From assembly GCA_023052935.1 (NCBI GenBank), contig CM041292.1:138398951-138462950 (forward strand): a DNA stretch of 64,000 bases. Direction: 5' to 3'. Both the position numbers and the translations under genes were made by a program. The DNA is from Piezodorus guildinii. Lineage: Eukaryota; Arthropoda; Insecta; Hemiptera; Pentatomidae. The notes under the pieces are model-generated. The model searched no databases. It was not told the origin of the DNA and was given only the letters and a program-made list of their open reading frames with translations. Shown one piece after another: positions 10,565 through 20,900 of this stretch. Within the stretch, counting starts at the first letter, position 1. Every line of letters starts with the position of its first letter.

Positions 10565-11690
10565 TAACTAGGGAATCGCCCTTGCTTCGCACGGGTGCAA
10601 TTTTAATGTGGTGTCATTTAGGTTTAAAAATCTTTAGTTTGACCAATTAAATGTTTATTATTTCGGAATTATGAGTTCATCGTAACGAAAAGTTAGCTAT
10701 TTATTTATTTATTTAACGTCACTTAATGCTACTGTGGCTATTCGGACGATGCTACAGTGGGAGTCCTAAATTTTGCCTATCCAGGTTTTATTAGGATAGG
10801 GATTTTTAACGAGTACCTGACATCGCACAGGCTCGGGACCACCTTTTAACGTCCCCTCCGAAGGACGGCGTAACTAAGGATTTATTACTCCCATTAAAAA
10901 ATCCTAGGACCACCTGCGGGGTTGAACCCGTGACCTTTAGCATGGGAGGCTGTTACGCTAGCCACCCAGCTACAAGTGATCCCGCTATTAATTCTTATAT
11001 TTTACTATCGGCAGAAATTAGGAACAGAAATCGGTAAACAAATCAAAAATTGGTTTAGTTTATTTGTTTGTTACGTTTAACGGTTCCTATTTTATTCGGT
11101 TTATTACAATTTTAAATTTCATAAGAACATTTTCTAAATACATTTTAATGTATTAAATTTAATTTAGTTTCCATGTGAGTCTATTTTTTGTGAATCGACC
11201 TAAAAGTAGAAATAATTTTAACCAATATTAGTTTATAACAAATTGTCCTTTCTTTTAGCTACTTACGTACGATTTGGTACATAATATTTTTCTCAATAAT
11301 CTTGACAGTAGTCATAATACAAGTATTATGAAGTATGTATATTGTATGATTCCCTTGAATCACCATAACCTCCCTAATCCAGAAAATTACAAATAACATT
11401 TGTGGATAAGTTTATGCGCTTATAACATCTTTCTTTCAAATTTCCCGACTTATTTGATTGCATATTAACTTTTCTAAAATTTTGGTAGCTTTCCAATAGT
11501 ATGATATACGTCTATTTATTATAAAATTTATTTCTGTATATGTATAAATTTAAAGAAAAGCTAAATTACAATGGATTTTACTTATAACCCTTCTGAAAAC
11601 AATGCCCTAAATAACGGTGAAATCCGTCCAGTGGTTTAGGAGTTAGCGAAAACCAAAATACCGTTATCATTTTATATATAGAGAGGAAAT
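10565..11690 (+). repeat. Dispersed 'TTCGCACG' repeat, copy A, interrupted by a SINE
   Basis: The copy starts with TCGCCCTTGCTTCGCACGGG and ends with AATCCGTCCAGTGGTTTAGG followed by AGTTAGCGAAAACCAAAATA and a TATATAGA-like tail. Copy B at 26285-27970 has the same start (CTTCGCACGAG), the same end and an internal CAGAAAT/TTTATTTGTTT segment. Both hold a TTTCCAA core near their 3' third. Interspersed repeats with such ends are common in arthropods, but I cannot assign a class. A SINE (10702-10983) sits inside this copy, so the SINE is younger. Confidence 0.6.
10702..10983 (-). mobile_element. tRNA-derived SINE (family 1), copy with 6-bp target duplication
   Basis: Read on the minus strand, the head is tRNA-like, with an A-box-like TAGCTGGGTGGCTAGC and a B box GGTTCAACCCC. 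It is followed by a conserved body (GGTACTCGTTAAAAATCCC, GGACTCCCACTGTAGC) and a tail of TAAATAAATAAATAAA. Direct repeats GCTATT flank it (10696-10701 and 10984-10989). Other copies lie at 29046-29300, 29545-29809, 42951-43231 and 58896-59185. SINEs encode no protein and depend on a non-LTR partner for movement. Confidence 0.85.
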
Positions 11691-12082
11691 TATTTTTAAG
11701 TTGCTATTTCTTCAACTTGCTTGCTTACTTGGTTGATCGTTTTTTGATTTATTATTTGAAATGTTTATTACTATTCTCGTTATTATGCAAGTATATCTAC
11801 ATTGCATAAACGGTTTGAATGGATTCATGCATATCTAATACTTGTTGTCCTTGTAGCGTGGTACATTTTCCAATAAAAACAGGAAATAAAAACGTGGATT
11901 TAAGACTGGAGTCTTAGAGTAAAATAATTAAAAACAATCGAATCAACCTAATAAAATGAATAAATAAAATAACTAAAATGATAAATTCTAGTAAAAATGT
12001 AGAAACAACATAAAAAAACTCTATGCTAACATGAGAACATAAAAATCTGGCATAATAAAAAATATAATTACGATTAAGAAAC
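11691..12082. other. AT-rich DNA, nothing assigned
   Basis: Short chance ORFs only. The segment lies between repeat copy A and the trinucleotide tail of the next non-LTR fragment. Confidence 0.4.
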
Positions 12083-12470
12083 ATCATCATCATCATCATC
12101 ATCATAATCGTTTCCTCTTCTACCGCTGTTCGGTGTGAGGATCCTGCCTGTAGAGTCTGGACCATATGTCTCTTTCCTGTGCCAACTCCATTCTCCTACT
12201 CCAGTCTATCCCAGGAACTAGCTTAGTGCAAAGCTAGTGGGGATTAACGTTCCCCCGATACTCGAGTTCAGTATACTGCACTAACACACTCAGAACAGTA
12301 CACAAATCCACTTATACTAACATAAGGTCACTGTCAGTACATATCCTAGGATCACCTTCCCTAGGTAGCCGCCCCGGATGGGGGAGCAAGTCAGGATGCT
12401 CCGAAGAGGCAGCCCCTCTACCTGACTCGGGAGAAGTGGGCTGATACCCTATTTCTCCTTAAAGCCTTAA
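12083..12470 (-). mobile_element. 5'-truncated non-LTR element 3' end with (ATG)n tail
   Basis: On the minus strand a short open frame reads LCTKLVPGIDWSRRMELAQE then RDIWSRLYRQDPHTEQR and stops. This looks like the last residues of a non-LTR ORF2 (a W-x-x-x-x-E-x-A-x-D/E-R-D-x-W pattern). It is followed by a tail of eight ATG repeats, the (CAT)8 at 12083-12106 on the plus strand. Simple trinucleotide tails are typical of some non-LTR clades. The G+C-rich stretch at 12340-12460, with CTTGCTCCCCCATCCGGGGC on the minus strand, lies upstream and may belong to the same element, but its role is unclear. Confidence 0.5.
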
Positions 12471-12738
12471 ATATTACAGAAAACAGAACGAATAGAGCCG
12501 ATTAAGAAACAAAAAAAAATTACTTTTGTTTATAATCTTCTTCAGAATGTTCGCAAAAAATATATAATTTATCCTTAGATCTTTGAAAAGATAATTGTTT
12601 CAAATGATGTTAACACTTGGAAGTACCCATAAAAATGGGAAATTAAATAAATAAATAAACGTATCTGTCTGTTTATTTTTGTGTTTTTTTATTGTCGATT
12701 TTTTCTGAAATTAGCATCTACTTGGGATTATTTGGAAA

Positions 12739-12870
12739 TTAAATTGATAGGAAATGGCTGAATAGACGAGATTTAAATATTGAAAGAGTTTGGGAATCCC
12801 TGATAATGGAAGGAATGGTGAGGGATGGTGATCGGATTAAGAACGATCTATTGAAGGTTTTGAGTCGATA
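12739..12870 (-). pseudogene. Short CR1/L2-like ORF2 C-terminal fragment
   Basis: The minus strand encodes RSFLIRSPSLTIPSIIRDSQ then TLSIFKSRLFSHFLSI. This resembles the last residues of the CR1-like ORF at 47341-47910 (DRSFLIRSTILWNSIPPFIR, LSTFKCH). The N-terminal part of the open frame is only the adjacent TA/CA microsatellite. The fragment is too short for a firm family call. Confidence 0.45.
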
Positions 12871-12900
12871 GGACGTTATATACATATTTGGGATGTTAAG

Positions 12901-12905
12901 TATAT

Positions 12906-12991
<86 letters not shown>

Positions 12992-12993
12992 TT
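12901..12993. repeat. Compound (CA)n(TA)n microsatellite
   Basis: About nine CA units run directly into a long TA tract. The adjoining short ORFs with poly-IY translations are products of this tract, not genes. Confidence 0.95.
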
Positions 12994-14400
12994 ATAGGTA
13001 GGTTGACTTCATTGAGAGACCATAAGAGATCTAACTGATAATAATAAAAGTAAGTAACGTGTAGGATCTGAGTTTTGGATCTGACATGGCGTTTGATCTT
13101 TGCGAATAGCATTTAACAGTTTCTTTATTAAAACTTTATTAAGTTTTTCACCTCTGATACATTTGTTATTAGCATTTCTTTTTCTCATGCACCCAGAATA
13201 AATCATATAGTGTTTCGTCATTTAATAACATATTATATTCTTGACAAACTTTATTTTAGTCTTCCCCTCTTATTCATTTTGATTTATTATTTATTTATTA
13301 TTTTTTTTTTTTGGTACTACATATCTATCTTCTACAACACAAAATATAAATAATTAATTTTAAGTAAGCAAGTGTATCAAAGTAGGGATTTCATAAGTCT
13401 CAAGGAATGAATTTTATATTATTTTATTTCTCTCTCTTATTAACAACTTGTTTATTTGCTTTAGATAAATTAGTGCTTTATTTTTTTATCGTTTCTTATA
13501 TGGTGTTTTTAGTATGTTTTAAAAATAGTTATCATATATGCTAGAAATGTTATTTCCTATTTAAACATTTCTGTCAGGGAATTTTTCACAAAATAACATT
13601 TTTCTTAAATTCCAATGTATATTATGAGATTATTAAAATATATATTTTTTTTTTTCACTTATTAAAATATTTTACAATTTTCATAAGCAGATGGTAGCTG
13701 AATGTAATTGTTATACTTACATTAATGCAGATTTAAAACTTTTTTTTTTTTAGTTTTCTTCTTTTAGATTGTAATAATAATAAATTACCTCAAATAACTT
13801 TGTGATAGGGAGTCATTAATCTTACTTCCATTGTCCTAAAGATATCATACAAGATACAATATAATTAGAGAAGCCATGACGATATAATCAAGAGTGAAGC
13901 CGATGAAAGGGAATTAAGTAATTATGAAGAGACTAAGGGACTAGAGAGGTTACTGCTACAGGCTAGCCCTTGTTAATTAGATAGAGGATAGTTAGGGCCA
14001 GTCCTTTGTTCTCAACTGTAACTAGTTCAGGGAGTTAGGTCTGTCTGTAGTCGGCTAATAAGTCAACATCATAGGTAAATCGTTTTTAATGAATCTTATA
14101 ATTATTAAAGTAATTTAGATGAAATATGTCAATTTTATATATATTTTTTTCTTATCTCCTTCATTTTACTACAAACAAGTAACAAATTGCAAAAACAAAT
14201 TATGAAACAGTTCAAAGAACAATGCAACAGTCAATTTTATAACATTGAATTTTAATTGGATTTTTTCGTGAGAAAGAAGCAAGTTAATGGGTCGATCTTT
14301 TGGTTTATTATTTTCGAAAATGAACTCGAATAACGTTTGCGGCATTTCTCTGAAACTACTATAGGTGCACAAAAAGTATATTTCATGCAACGATGGACTT
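12994..14400. other. AT-rich DNA, nothing assigned
   Basis: Short T-runs and chance ORFs only. The part from about 14180 resembles the 22.66-kb and 48.63-kb repeat (TTGGTTTATTATTTTCGAAA, then CAACGATGGACTT), so its right end may be a diverged copy of that family. Confidence 0.4.
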
Positions 14401-14740
14401 ATAATAACTCAGTTATTTTTTAATATAATGAAAAAGTGTTGTTTGCCTAAAAACGGCGAATAATTATTCTTAAAAAAGAATAAAAAAAAATTGAATGTTT
14501 ACCCATAAATAGGCCCATAACTCAGTTATTTTTGAAAATATAGAAACATTTGTTTTGAGTCTTAGAATCAGCAAAGTGCGATAAACAAAAAAAGAAAAAA
14601 AATGAAATCTTACTTATAAATACGCTTGTAACTTTGTAATTTTCGGATACAGAGAAAACTTTTATAAGTGTAAAAAATCGCAAATAATAAAAAAAAAGGA
14701 AAGAAAAAAAATTGAAATTTTACCTATAAATTTATTCGCA
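14401..14740 (+). repeat. Degenerate tandem repeat, three units of about 112 bp
   Basis: Three successive units start at about 14401, 14516 and 14627. Each begins with (A/G)TAACT...GT(T/A)ATTTT and a GATA/ATATAGA block, continues through an A-rich segment with GAAAAAAA, and ends TTACCTATAAAT or TTACCCATAAAT. A fourth partial unit starts at about 14740. Units are diverged from one another. The unit's first block (ACTCAGTTATTTT) also occurs once in the 22.66-kb and 48.63-kb repeats, so the array was probably built from that family. Confidence 0.6.
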
Positions 14741-15099
14741 TAACTCATAATGTATTTATACGCACTGTATGACTATGACTGGGACAGTAAATCTTTGGAT
14801 GTAAAGATTTTTTTTTTTTTTTTCGAAAAGCTAATTCAAAAGAAATATTCTAGAGCAAAAAAAGAATATAAATGATTATTTTATATTATAATGGGCAACA
14901 ATGTGACCCAAAAAATACCAAATCTAAAACAATTCGATTCCTTGAGGTAGGCACGAAAAATGAGGAATATTAATAATCATAACATCGGAAACTATGATGA
15001 TGAACCACTTTTTTTTTAACATAGTAAATAATGATGTTAAAATGTATTTCTAAAATATGGCTATCTTTAGAATTTTATAATCAGTCTTTAGTTCTGACA
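14741..15099. other. AT-rich DNA, nothing assigned
   Basis: Contains a T-run at 14809-14823 and no recognisable coding sequence. Confidence 0.4.
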
Positions 15100-15505
15100 C
15101 TGATCAGACCCTCCACTCATGTAATGTATGTTTGTGGCTATTGCGCCCTAGCTCGGCCTCCACAGGCTCACACTAGTGACGCGGCTGAGAGCGAGGCGCT
15201 GGGACTTCAGACTCCGATTTTCCCCCTACAAGTGAAGGAAAAGGCCCAGTCTGGGGTTCCTTTAGCAAATTGTAAATATTGTATATAGTTATGATTGTGT
15301 GTATGATGTTAATGCATTTCTTACTTATTTATTTCATTTGTTTGTATTTATCTCAATTATAGATTGTTGTTTTTTTGTATATATATTATATTTTATGTAA
15401 TTTGACTTTATCATTGTGTTCTGTATATATTGTGTGAATGTAGTATCACTATTACGAATGTTCATTTAGAATATATCTCAATAAATATTTAAAATCCATG
15501 AATGA
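15100..15505 (+). mobile_element. 3'-end fragment of a Jockey-type element (mainly 3'UTR)
   Basis: A G+C-rich start (15150-15260) passes into an AT-rich 3'UTR with TATATTGTGTGAATGTAGTATC, similar to the 3'UTR of the element at 1-3436 (TATTGTATGAATGTAGTA). It ends with CAATAAATATTTAAAA. The 85-codon ORF at 15031-15288 crosses the start of this fragment and has no recognisable domain. Confidence 0.5.
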
Positions 15506-15859
15506 TCTTTGGTTCAGCAGTTAGTTGTATCGAAAGATGAATATATATTTTTAGATGGATTCGTAATAAAAGGAAATAACATTTTAACTATTTCATACTT
15601 GCCGAAATAAAGAAAAACTTAATAACGGATCTAATAAACATGCTTGGTGCATTATAATATTTTAAAACTTTCAGCTACCAATTTGAGGACTACCAAAAAA
15701 ATAATTTCAAATACTGTTGTCTAATACTGCTACTAATGCTGACATATGTATCTGTAACATGAATATTCTTGAAAAGAGGATTGTAATGCGTTAACATAAC
15801 AACGCAGGTACACAAATTCTTACGAACTGAGAAACGGTATACCTTCCGAGAAACCTACA

Positions 15860-16300
15860 GGATAACAATCAAACTGTCTACCGAACGTTGGACTGGTCAC
15901 GTCGATACAATGAGCTGGACTTAACAAACATAAAATTCTTTTCCTATCCAATTCTTAAAATAAAATATCCTCTATAAAATTCTCAATGAACCTTACTTAA
16001 TCTCGAGGAAAAACATGGAAATCAACATCTTCAATATGTCGCTGATTTGACAAAAGTCTATTTGGCGAATTTGTCATATCGAATTTCTTTCTCAATGTAG
16101 CTCATTAGTTTCAATCCTTGCTTTCTCTTCAATTCCTGATAATCCTCTGAGTCGTCTGAAAAGAAGATGGCCCGAGACCTTCTAGTTTAGAGTATTTTTA
16201 GAGTGCTTGCTGTGGTCAGGTGTATCATGATTTTTATAATTACTCAGATTTACTTGTTATATTCCTTTATATAGTTGTAAAGAGCAATAAAAAAAAATCT
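15860..16300 (+). pseudogene. Jockey-B reverse transcriptase 3' relic, copy 1
   Basis: Broken frames match the C-terminus of a second Jockey family. The order is a TYG-VELWG-like trace, IQSLQSK-like and KIFNAP-like traces, VPYVADL-like, then VSILASSSIPDNPPRRLKRR and RWPRDLLV. The 3'UTR follows with TTTTTAGAGTGCTTGC and TTACTTGTTATATTCCTTTA. It shares many private substitutions with copy 2 at 16707 (for example TATCGAATTTCTTTCTC followed by GTAGCTCATTAG), so the two derive from the same altered ancestor or a local duplication. Confidence 0.7.
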
Positions 16301-16346
16301 TATACTAACTATTATACTCCTGTGTTTTACACATATACACATGTCA

Positions 16347-16566
16347 TACACAAGGATATTGGATCCTTATACGAAATACATACATATATATATATATCCT
16401 ATAAAGTATATTTTGCTATCCATTATGTATTATATATGATGTATATTATATTATAAAATTTATAAAGCCAGAAGAGGAACCATAAAATTGTACATTTATA
16501 TTATTCTTAGAAGAATGGCTGTCACAGAATTTTTTTCTTCATATATTATGTATGTATTTATATATA

Positions 16567-16633
<67 letters not shown>

Positions 16634-16668
16634 ATATATATATTTCGTATAAGGATCCAATATCCTTT
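16347..16668. repeat. 27-bp perfect inverted repeat around TA-rich spacer
   Basis: AAGGATATTGGATCCTTATA plus CGAAATA at about 16350-16376 is matched in inverted orientation at about 16642-16668. The arm sequence itself contains a GGATCC-centred palindrome. Between the arms lie AT-rich unique sequence and a (TA)n tract (about 16565-16640). A related copy of the right arm and its flank lies at 19885-19945. Such a structure could fold into a hairpin, but the TA tract makes replication-born rearrangement equally likely. Confidence 0.7.
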
Positions 16669-16706
16669 TTCAAAGGAGACGTCAGGAAGGACATGATAGT
16701 CAAATC

Positions 16707-17075
16707 ACGAGGAAAAACATCGAAATCAACATCTTCAATATGTTGCCGATTGGACAGGTCCTATTTGGCGAATGTATCATATCGAATTTCTTTCTCACTG
16801 TAGCTCATTAGTTTCAATCCTTGCTTCCTTTTCAATTCCTCCTCATAATCCTCTGAATCGTCTGAAAAGAAGATAGCCCCGAGATCTGACTTGAAATGCT
16901 AATTGGAGTTCTACCTTTGGCTAGCTACTATAGAAATTTATCTCATGTAAAATTATCTTTGTTCATATTCACTTAATTTAAATCGAAGTAGTTATTGTAT
17001 GAATGTAATATTATTATTGTCCATTGTGACAATATATATTACATATCCGAATAAATAAATATATTTAAGCAAAAC
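16707..17075 (+). pseudogene. Jockey-B reverse transcriptase 3' relic, copy 2
   Basis: Nearly the same as copy 1 over about 180 bp (16707-16890), including the VSILAS.-SIP-.NPP..LKRR end, then a 3'UTR beginning AATTGGAGTTCTACCTTTGG. The tail ends GTTATTGTATGAATGTAATA and CGAATAAATAAATATATTT, closer to the 3'UTR of the 1-3436 element than to Jockey-B. No usable reading frame remains. Confidence 0.65.
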
Positions 17076-17661
17076 GAAGTAGTAAATTTCAATAAATAAA
17101 TAAAAAAGTGAGCTGAATTAAAAGTAGCTATTCATTATGCATGATCGTTGGAGTTATTCTGATAAGAAAAGTGGTCCCTGTGAGGATGTTGTTTCCCTCA
17201 GCAAAATATTTTGAATTATTTATTTGATGGCAGATTTGAAATATGAAAAGACCTAGACCCGCATTATACTGGAGTGTATCCAAACAAATGATACTACTGC
17301 TAGTGACAAGATATCTTTCCAACTTTTGGGTCGGAGGAAGAAATGACATAAATTAAATTTAGTTAGCAGCTTCCTCCGCGCATTGGTTGTGACAAATCCG
17401 TATAATATGGAAGTTATCATATTTTTTTTTTTTGTTTTATCGAAATGTCTCAGAACTCTTGGGCCCTCTAAAATCTCTTCTTTTCTTTTATGATGAATTT
17501 ATGAATTATCTTTTAGACTTATTTCAAGTTTACATTGGAGGCATTCACGTTCACCTGATTCTCTCTCTTCCGACATGATTGAAGGTAGGTAGGTAAGGTG
17601 TTTTAGGGCGATAAATTTCTAGATTATTACGCCCGTAAATCGTTTACTCAATATATTATTT

Positions 17662-17713
<52 letters not shown>

Positions 17714-18160
17714 TAATATAATGTACTTCTAAAGGATATACTTCTAACTGAAAAAAAAATATATATGAATTTTCTAACTCACACATGGTTCTCCATAGGA
17801 AGAATATGAGAAAAGATGAGTCAAGAAAGCTCTAATGGATGCCTCTGTAGATAGAGGTGCCATCTGCTTACTTTCCCAGCCACAGATGATCCTCTTTCAG
17901 CTTCGATGCGTTGTTCAAGGGAAGAATACCTTTTATCCTTATTCAGTCTCTTAAATCGAATCAATATCTCCAACGATGAATGTAATATTACGACTTTCAT
18001 ATATGTTAGTATATATATAATGATTAATATTTTCATGGTCCATGGCTGGCACACTACCCTTAATACATATATTACAAAGCCTAAACTGTCTTCCTACAAT
18101 CTATAAGGTAGTTGATTGAAGTATATTTTTTTTGGACTGACGCCTTTCAGCTCACACAAC
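17076..18160. other. AT-rich DNA with a (TA)n tract, nothing assigned
   Basis: The (TA)n lies at about 17667-17706. Opposed short ORFs at 17821-18106 have no recognisable domain. No clear repeat boundaries. Confidence 0.4.
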
Positions 18161-18162
18161 CA

Positions 18163-18290
18163 CCCTGAAGAAGGCCTATAATTTAGGCCGAAACGTCGGC
18201 ACCAATAAATTAAGTTTACGCTTAATTGTGTGTTAAATTGACTGCACCCTCAACCAACTTCTGTTATATACTTTTTTTTTATTTGTCATT
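18163..18290 (+). ncRNA. Hammerhead-ribozyme-like motif and shared 3' flank, copy 1
   Basis: CTGAAGA (18165-18171) is followed by a hairpin with perfect arms GGCCTA (18173-18178) and TAGGCC (18184-18189), then GAAAC (18190-18194) and GTCGG. This is the order of a hammerhead core: CUGANGA, stem II, GAAA, then a GUH cleavage triplet. CC before the core can pair with GG after it as a minimal stem I. About 90 bp of following sequence is conserved with 24692-24790 (AAATTAAGTTTA, TTAATT, TTGACTGCACCCT). Penelope-like elements and retrozymes are known to carry short hammerheads. Cleavage is not shown here and stem III is minimal. Confidence 0.4.
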
Positions 18291-18325
18291 AGTCTGTTCT
18301 TTTTCAGGCTGAATCCCGTGTTCTA

Positions 18326-19614
18326 TTGGGCTGATGCGAAATTAATGCAGTTTTCCTCTATTGCAATATCTTAATTCCAATTGTGTAAACAAAGCTAATC
18401 CTAACATTGATCATTATTATACCAAAACAAACCTTATCTAATACCCTCTCTTTCACCATGAATTTGTTTAGTAAAATCGTTTTGTTCAGTGTGTTCAAAG
18501 GTCTTGAATCGAAAATGTCAAAGTGCGATTTTCGTCAAATTTATTTTTACGAATTTAAATTAGGGCGCAGCGCTGCGCAAACGGCTCGTAATATTAATTA
18601 AGTGTGGGATCAGGGGGCTATTAATGAGTGCACGGTGCAGCGTTGGTTCCAGAAGTTTCGCAGAGGAGATTTCGACCTCGAAGACAAGGAAGGTCGGGGC
18701 CGTCATCTTGCTCTGGACAACGACCAGCTGAGGTCAAAAGTGGAAGAAGACCCAACCAAAACCACACGAGAAATGACGGCGGAACTCGGTGTGAACCAAT
18801 CCACAGTTGTACGCCACTTGTAAGCAATTGGTAAGGTAAAAAAGTTGGCCAAGTGGGTGCCACACCAATTAAACGACCACCAAAAAAATCGCCGCTTTGA
18901 AATCTGCTCCATGCTTGTGACACGCAATAAAAATGATCCATTTCTCGATCGCATTGTGACGTATGATGAAAAATGGATCTTATACGACAACAGAAGGCGT
19001 TCTAGCCAATGGCTGGGCAAAGATGAACAACCAAAACCTTTCCCGAAGCCGCCCAACCTGCACCCAAAAAAGGTTATGGTCACAGTTTGGTGGTATAATG
19101 CTGGTGTTATTCACTACAGCTTTCTCAATCGAGGTGAGACTATAACTGCTGACAATTACTGTCAAGAAATTGACAGCATGAATCAAAAATTGCAACGTCT
19201 TTGCCCAGCATTGATGAATCGGAAGGGGCCGATCCTGCTCCACGATAACGCCAGACCACACGTTGCACAACCAACGCTTCGACGACTGCACGAGTTGGGC
19301 TACGAAGTTCTCCAACATCCGCCTTATTCACCTGACCTCTCTCCTACAGAGTTCCACTTTTTCAGGCATCTGGACAACTTTTTGAGGGAGAAAAATTTTC
19401 AAAACCAGGACGACATTGAAAATTCTTTTCGTGATTTCATTGAGTCCAGGGATTCGGATTTTTTTTCTGGTGGAATAAGAAAGCTTGTTGAACGTTGGCA
19501 AAAGTGCATTGATTCAGATGGAAATTATTTTGATTAAATATATATGGTTAAAGTAAAGATATGGCGTATTTACAATACCTACTAAAAACCTGCATTAATT
19601 TTGCATCAACCCAA
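18326..19614 (+). mobile_element. Full-length cecropia-type mariner transposon (1,289 bp)
   Basis: Terminal inverted repeats of 23 bp with two mismatches begin TTGGGCTGATGCGAAATTAA (18326) and, read inward from the right end at 19614, TTGGGTTGATGCAAAATTAA. TA dinucleotides at 18324-18325 and 19615-19616 are the target duplication. Size, inverted repeats and the transposase all fit the cecropia subfamily of mariner, the group that includes Hsmar1. The transposase is non-functional (separate entry), so the copy could move only if transposase were supplied by another element. Confidence 0.95.
18515..19537 (+). pseudogene. mariner transposase, two nonsense codons and altered third catalytic residue
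   Basis: A single frame of 341 codons runs from ATG 18515 to TAA 19535, the normal mariner length, with in-frame TAA at codons 29 (18599-18601) and 103 (18821-18823). No frameshift is present. The N-terminus has YEFKLG and TVQRWFQKF of the paired helix-turn-helix DNA-binding region, then GRG, STVVRHL and the WVPHQL linker. In the catalytic core, D151 (VTYDEKW) and D244 (LLHDNARPH) are present at mariner spacing. The third acidic position, 35 residues after the second, is glutamate (SPTEFHFF, codon 19349-19351) instead of the aspartate of the DD34D triad. Mariner transposases cut and paste their own ends at TA sites; this copy cannot. Confidence 0.95.
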
Positions 19615-19884
19615 TAGTATAACGTTCTGTATCAATTTTGCTAAAATGTTGTCTAATTGTTTATAGTCGAATAGTAAGTGTCGAAAATTGTCTGTCTCTC
19701 CATCGTATGGCCATTTGTCGTCTCGTAGTAAGTTAAAGCTTTTCAAGTATTGTTTCTTGTGCCCCTTTTCAATCAGATATTGTGTAACCTTATATTTCAA
19801 ACTTGTTTTTATAACTGTGGTGTGATAAGGAGAATAAATCTATGAAGGCTTGGCGAATTCAGCAAAACAGTCCAGATTCTGTTC
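19615..19884. other. AT-rich DNA, nothing assigned
   Basis: One minus-strand chance ORF of 64 codons without a recognisable domain. Confidence 0.3.
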
Positions 19885-20100
<216 letters not shown>

Positions 20101-20900
20101 AAAAATAGTTTTTTGTTTTTTTTTGGGACAGCCAATCTCCTAAGAATAATATAATTGTTCAATTTTAAGACTATTTTTCGGGCTCTACAAATTTTATAAT
20201 ATTATAAAGATCATTTATTTGCATCATGGATAGCAAATTATATTTATAAGGGATCTACATATATGGGTGTAAAATACTGAGGAGTATAATAGATAGTATA
20301 ATTTATATACTATAATATTTTTTTTTCACTTGTTACTGCTTACAACTGTTTAAAGCAATAAAAGTAAATGTGAGTAATTATAAAAATCGTGATACACTAG
20401 TAGAGAAGCTTCCGATTGGAAGAACTTTAAAAATAATCTAAACTAGGAGCCATCTTCTTTTCAGACAGGTGGACTATCAGGAAACTATAAAAGCTAATGG
20501 ATTAGAGTGGAAATGGAGTCTGTCATGAAAGAAATGGTATCTGGTTCAGGCTAAATCAGCAACATATGGAACATTAAGTTCTTTATGGACCAGTTTATTC
20601 CTTTTAAAGTAAGGAGCATTGAAGATTATACGAAGGATTTTGGACTGTAAGAATTGAATACAGGAAGGATTTGATGTTTTAGTAGAGCCTCAGGCTGTCT
20701 CTACTCCGTAAATCCACCGTATAATCCGTAAATCGGCTTTATAATAGTCATGTAGATGAGTCTTTTGTAGTTAAGTGGAAGGTTTAAGCGTTTGTCCAGT
20801 AATGTTGAAGTTGTCGAAAACGTCGAGCTGTTGCTTGTCGTTTCAGTCTTGTATTAGGGTTCCTAGTAAAAGCTGGGTAAGCTAGAATTAATTTATATGG
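20101..20900 (-). pseudogene. Jockey-B reverse transcriptase 3' relic, copy 3
   Basis: Minus-strand broken frames give ..GVETA.GSTKTSN.S..Q, LQSKILRIIFNAPYFKRNKL, VHKELNVPYVADLA, TRYHFFHDRLHFHSNPLA and CLKRRW. The 3'UTR (20410-20101) matches 16206-16500 on the plus strand over about 280 bp, for example GTGTATCACGATTTTTATAA, followed by TAATTACTCA. The element's 3' flank here and at 16.5 kb ends in the same (TA)n-associated repeat, which suggests that the tract belongs to this 3' end or that the two sites share a duplication. Confidence 0.7.

Noticed and set aside
12901..12990. CRISPR-like or satellite array
   Set aside because: Simple CA/TA dinucleotide repeat with no spacers.
18621..19331. 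Minus-strand ORFs of 63 to 126 codons
   Set aside because: They are shadows of the mariner transposase frame, whose catalytic motifs are on the plus strand.
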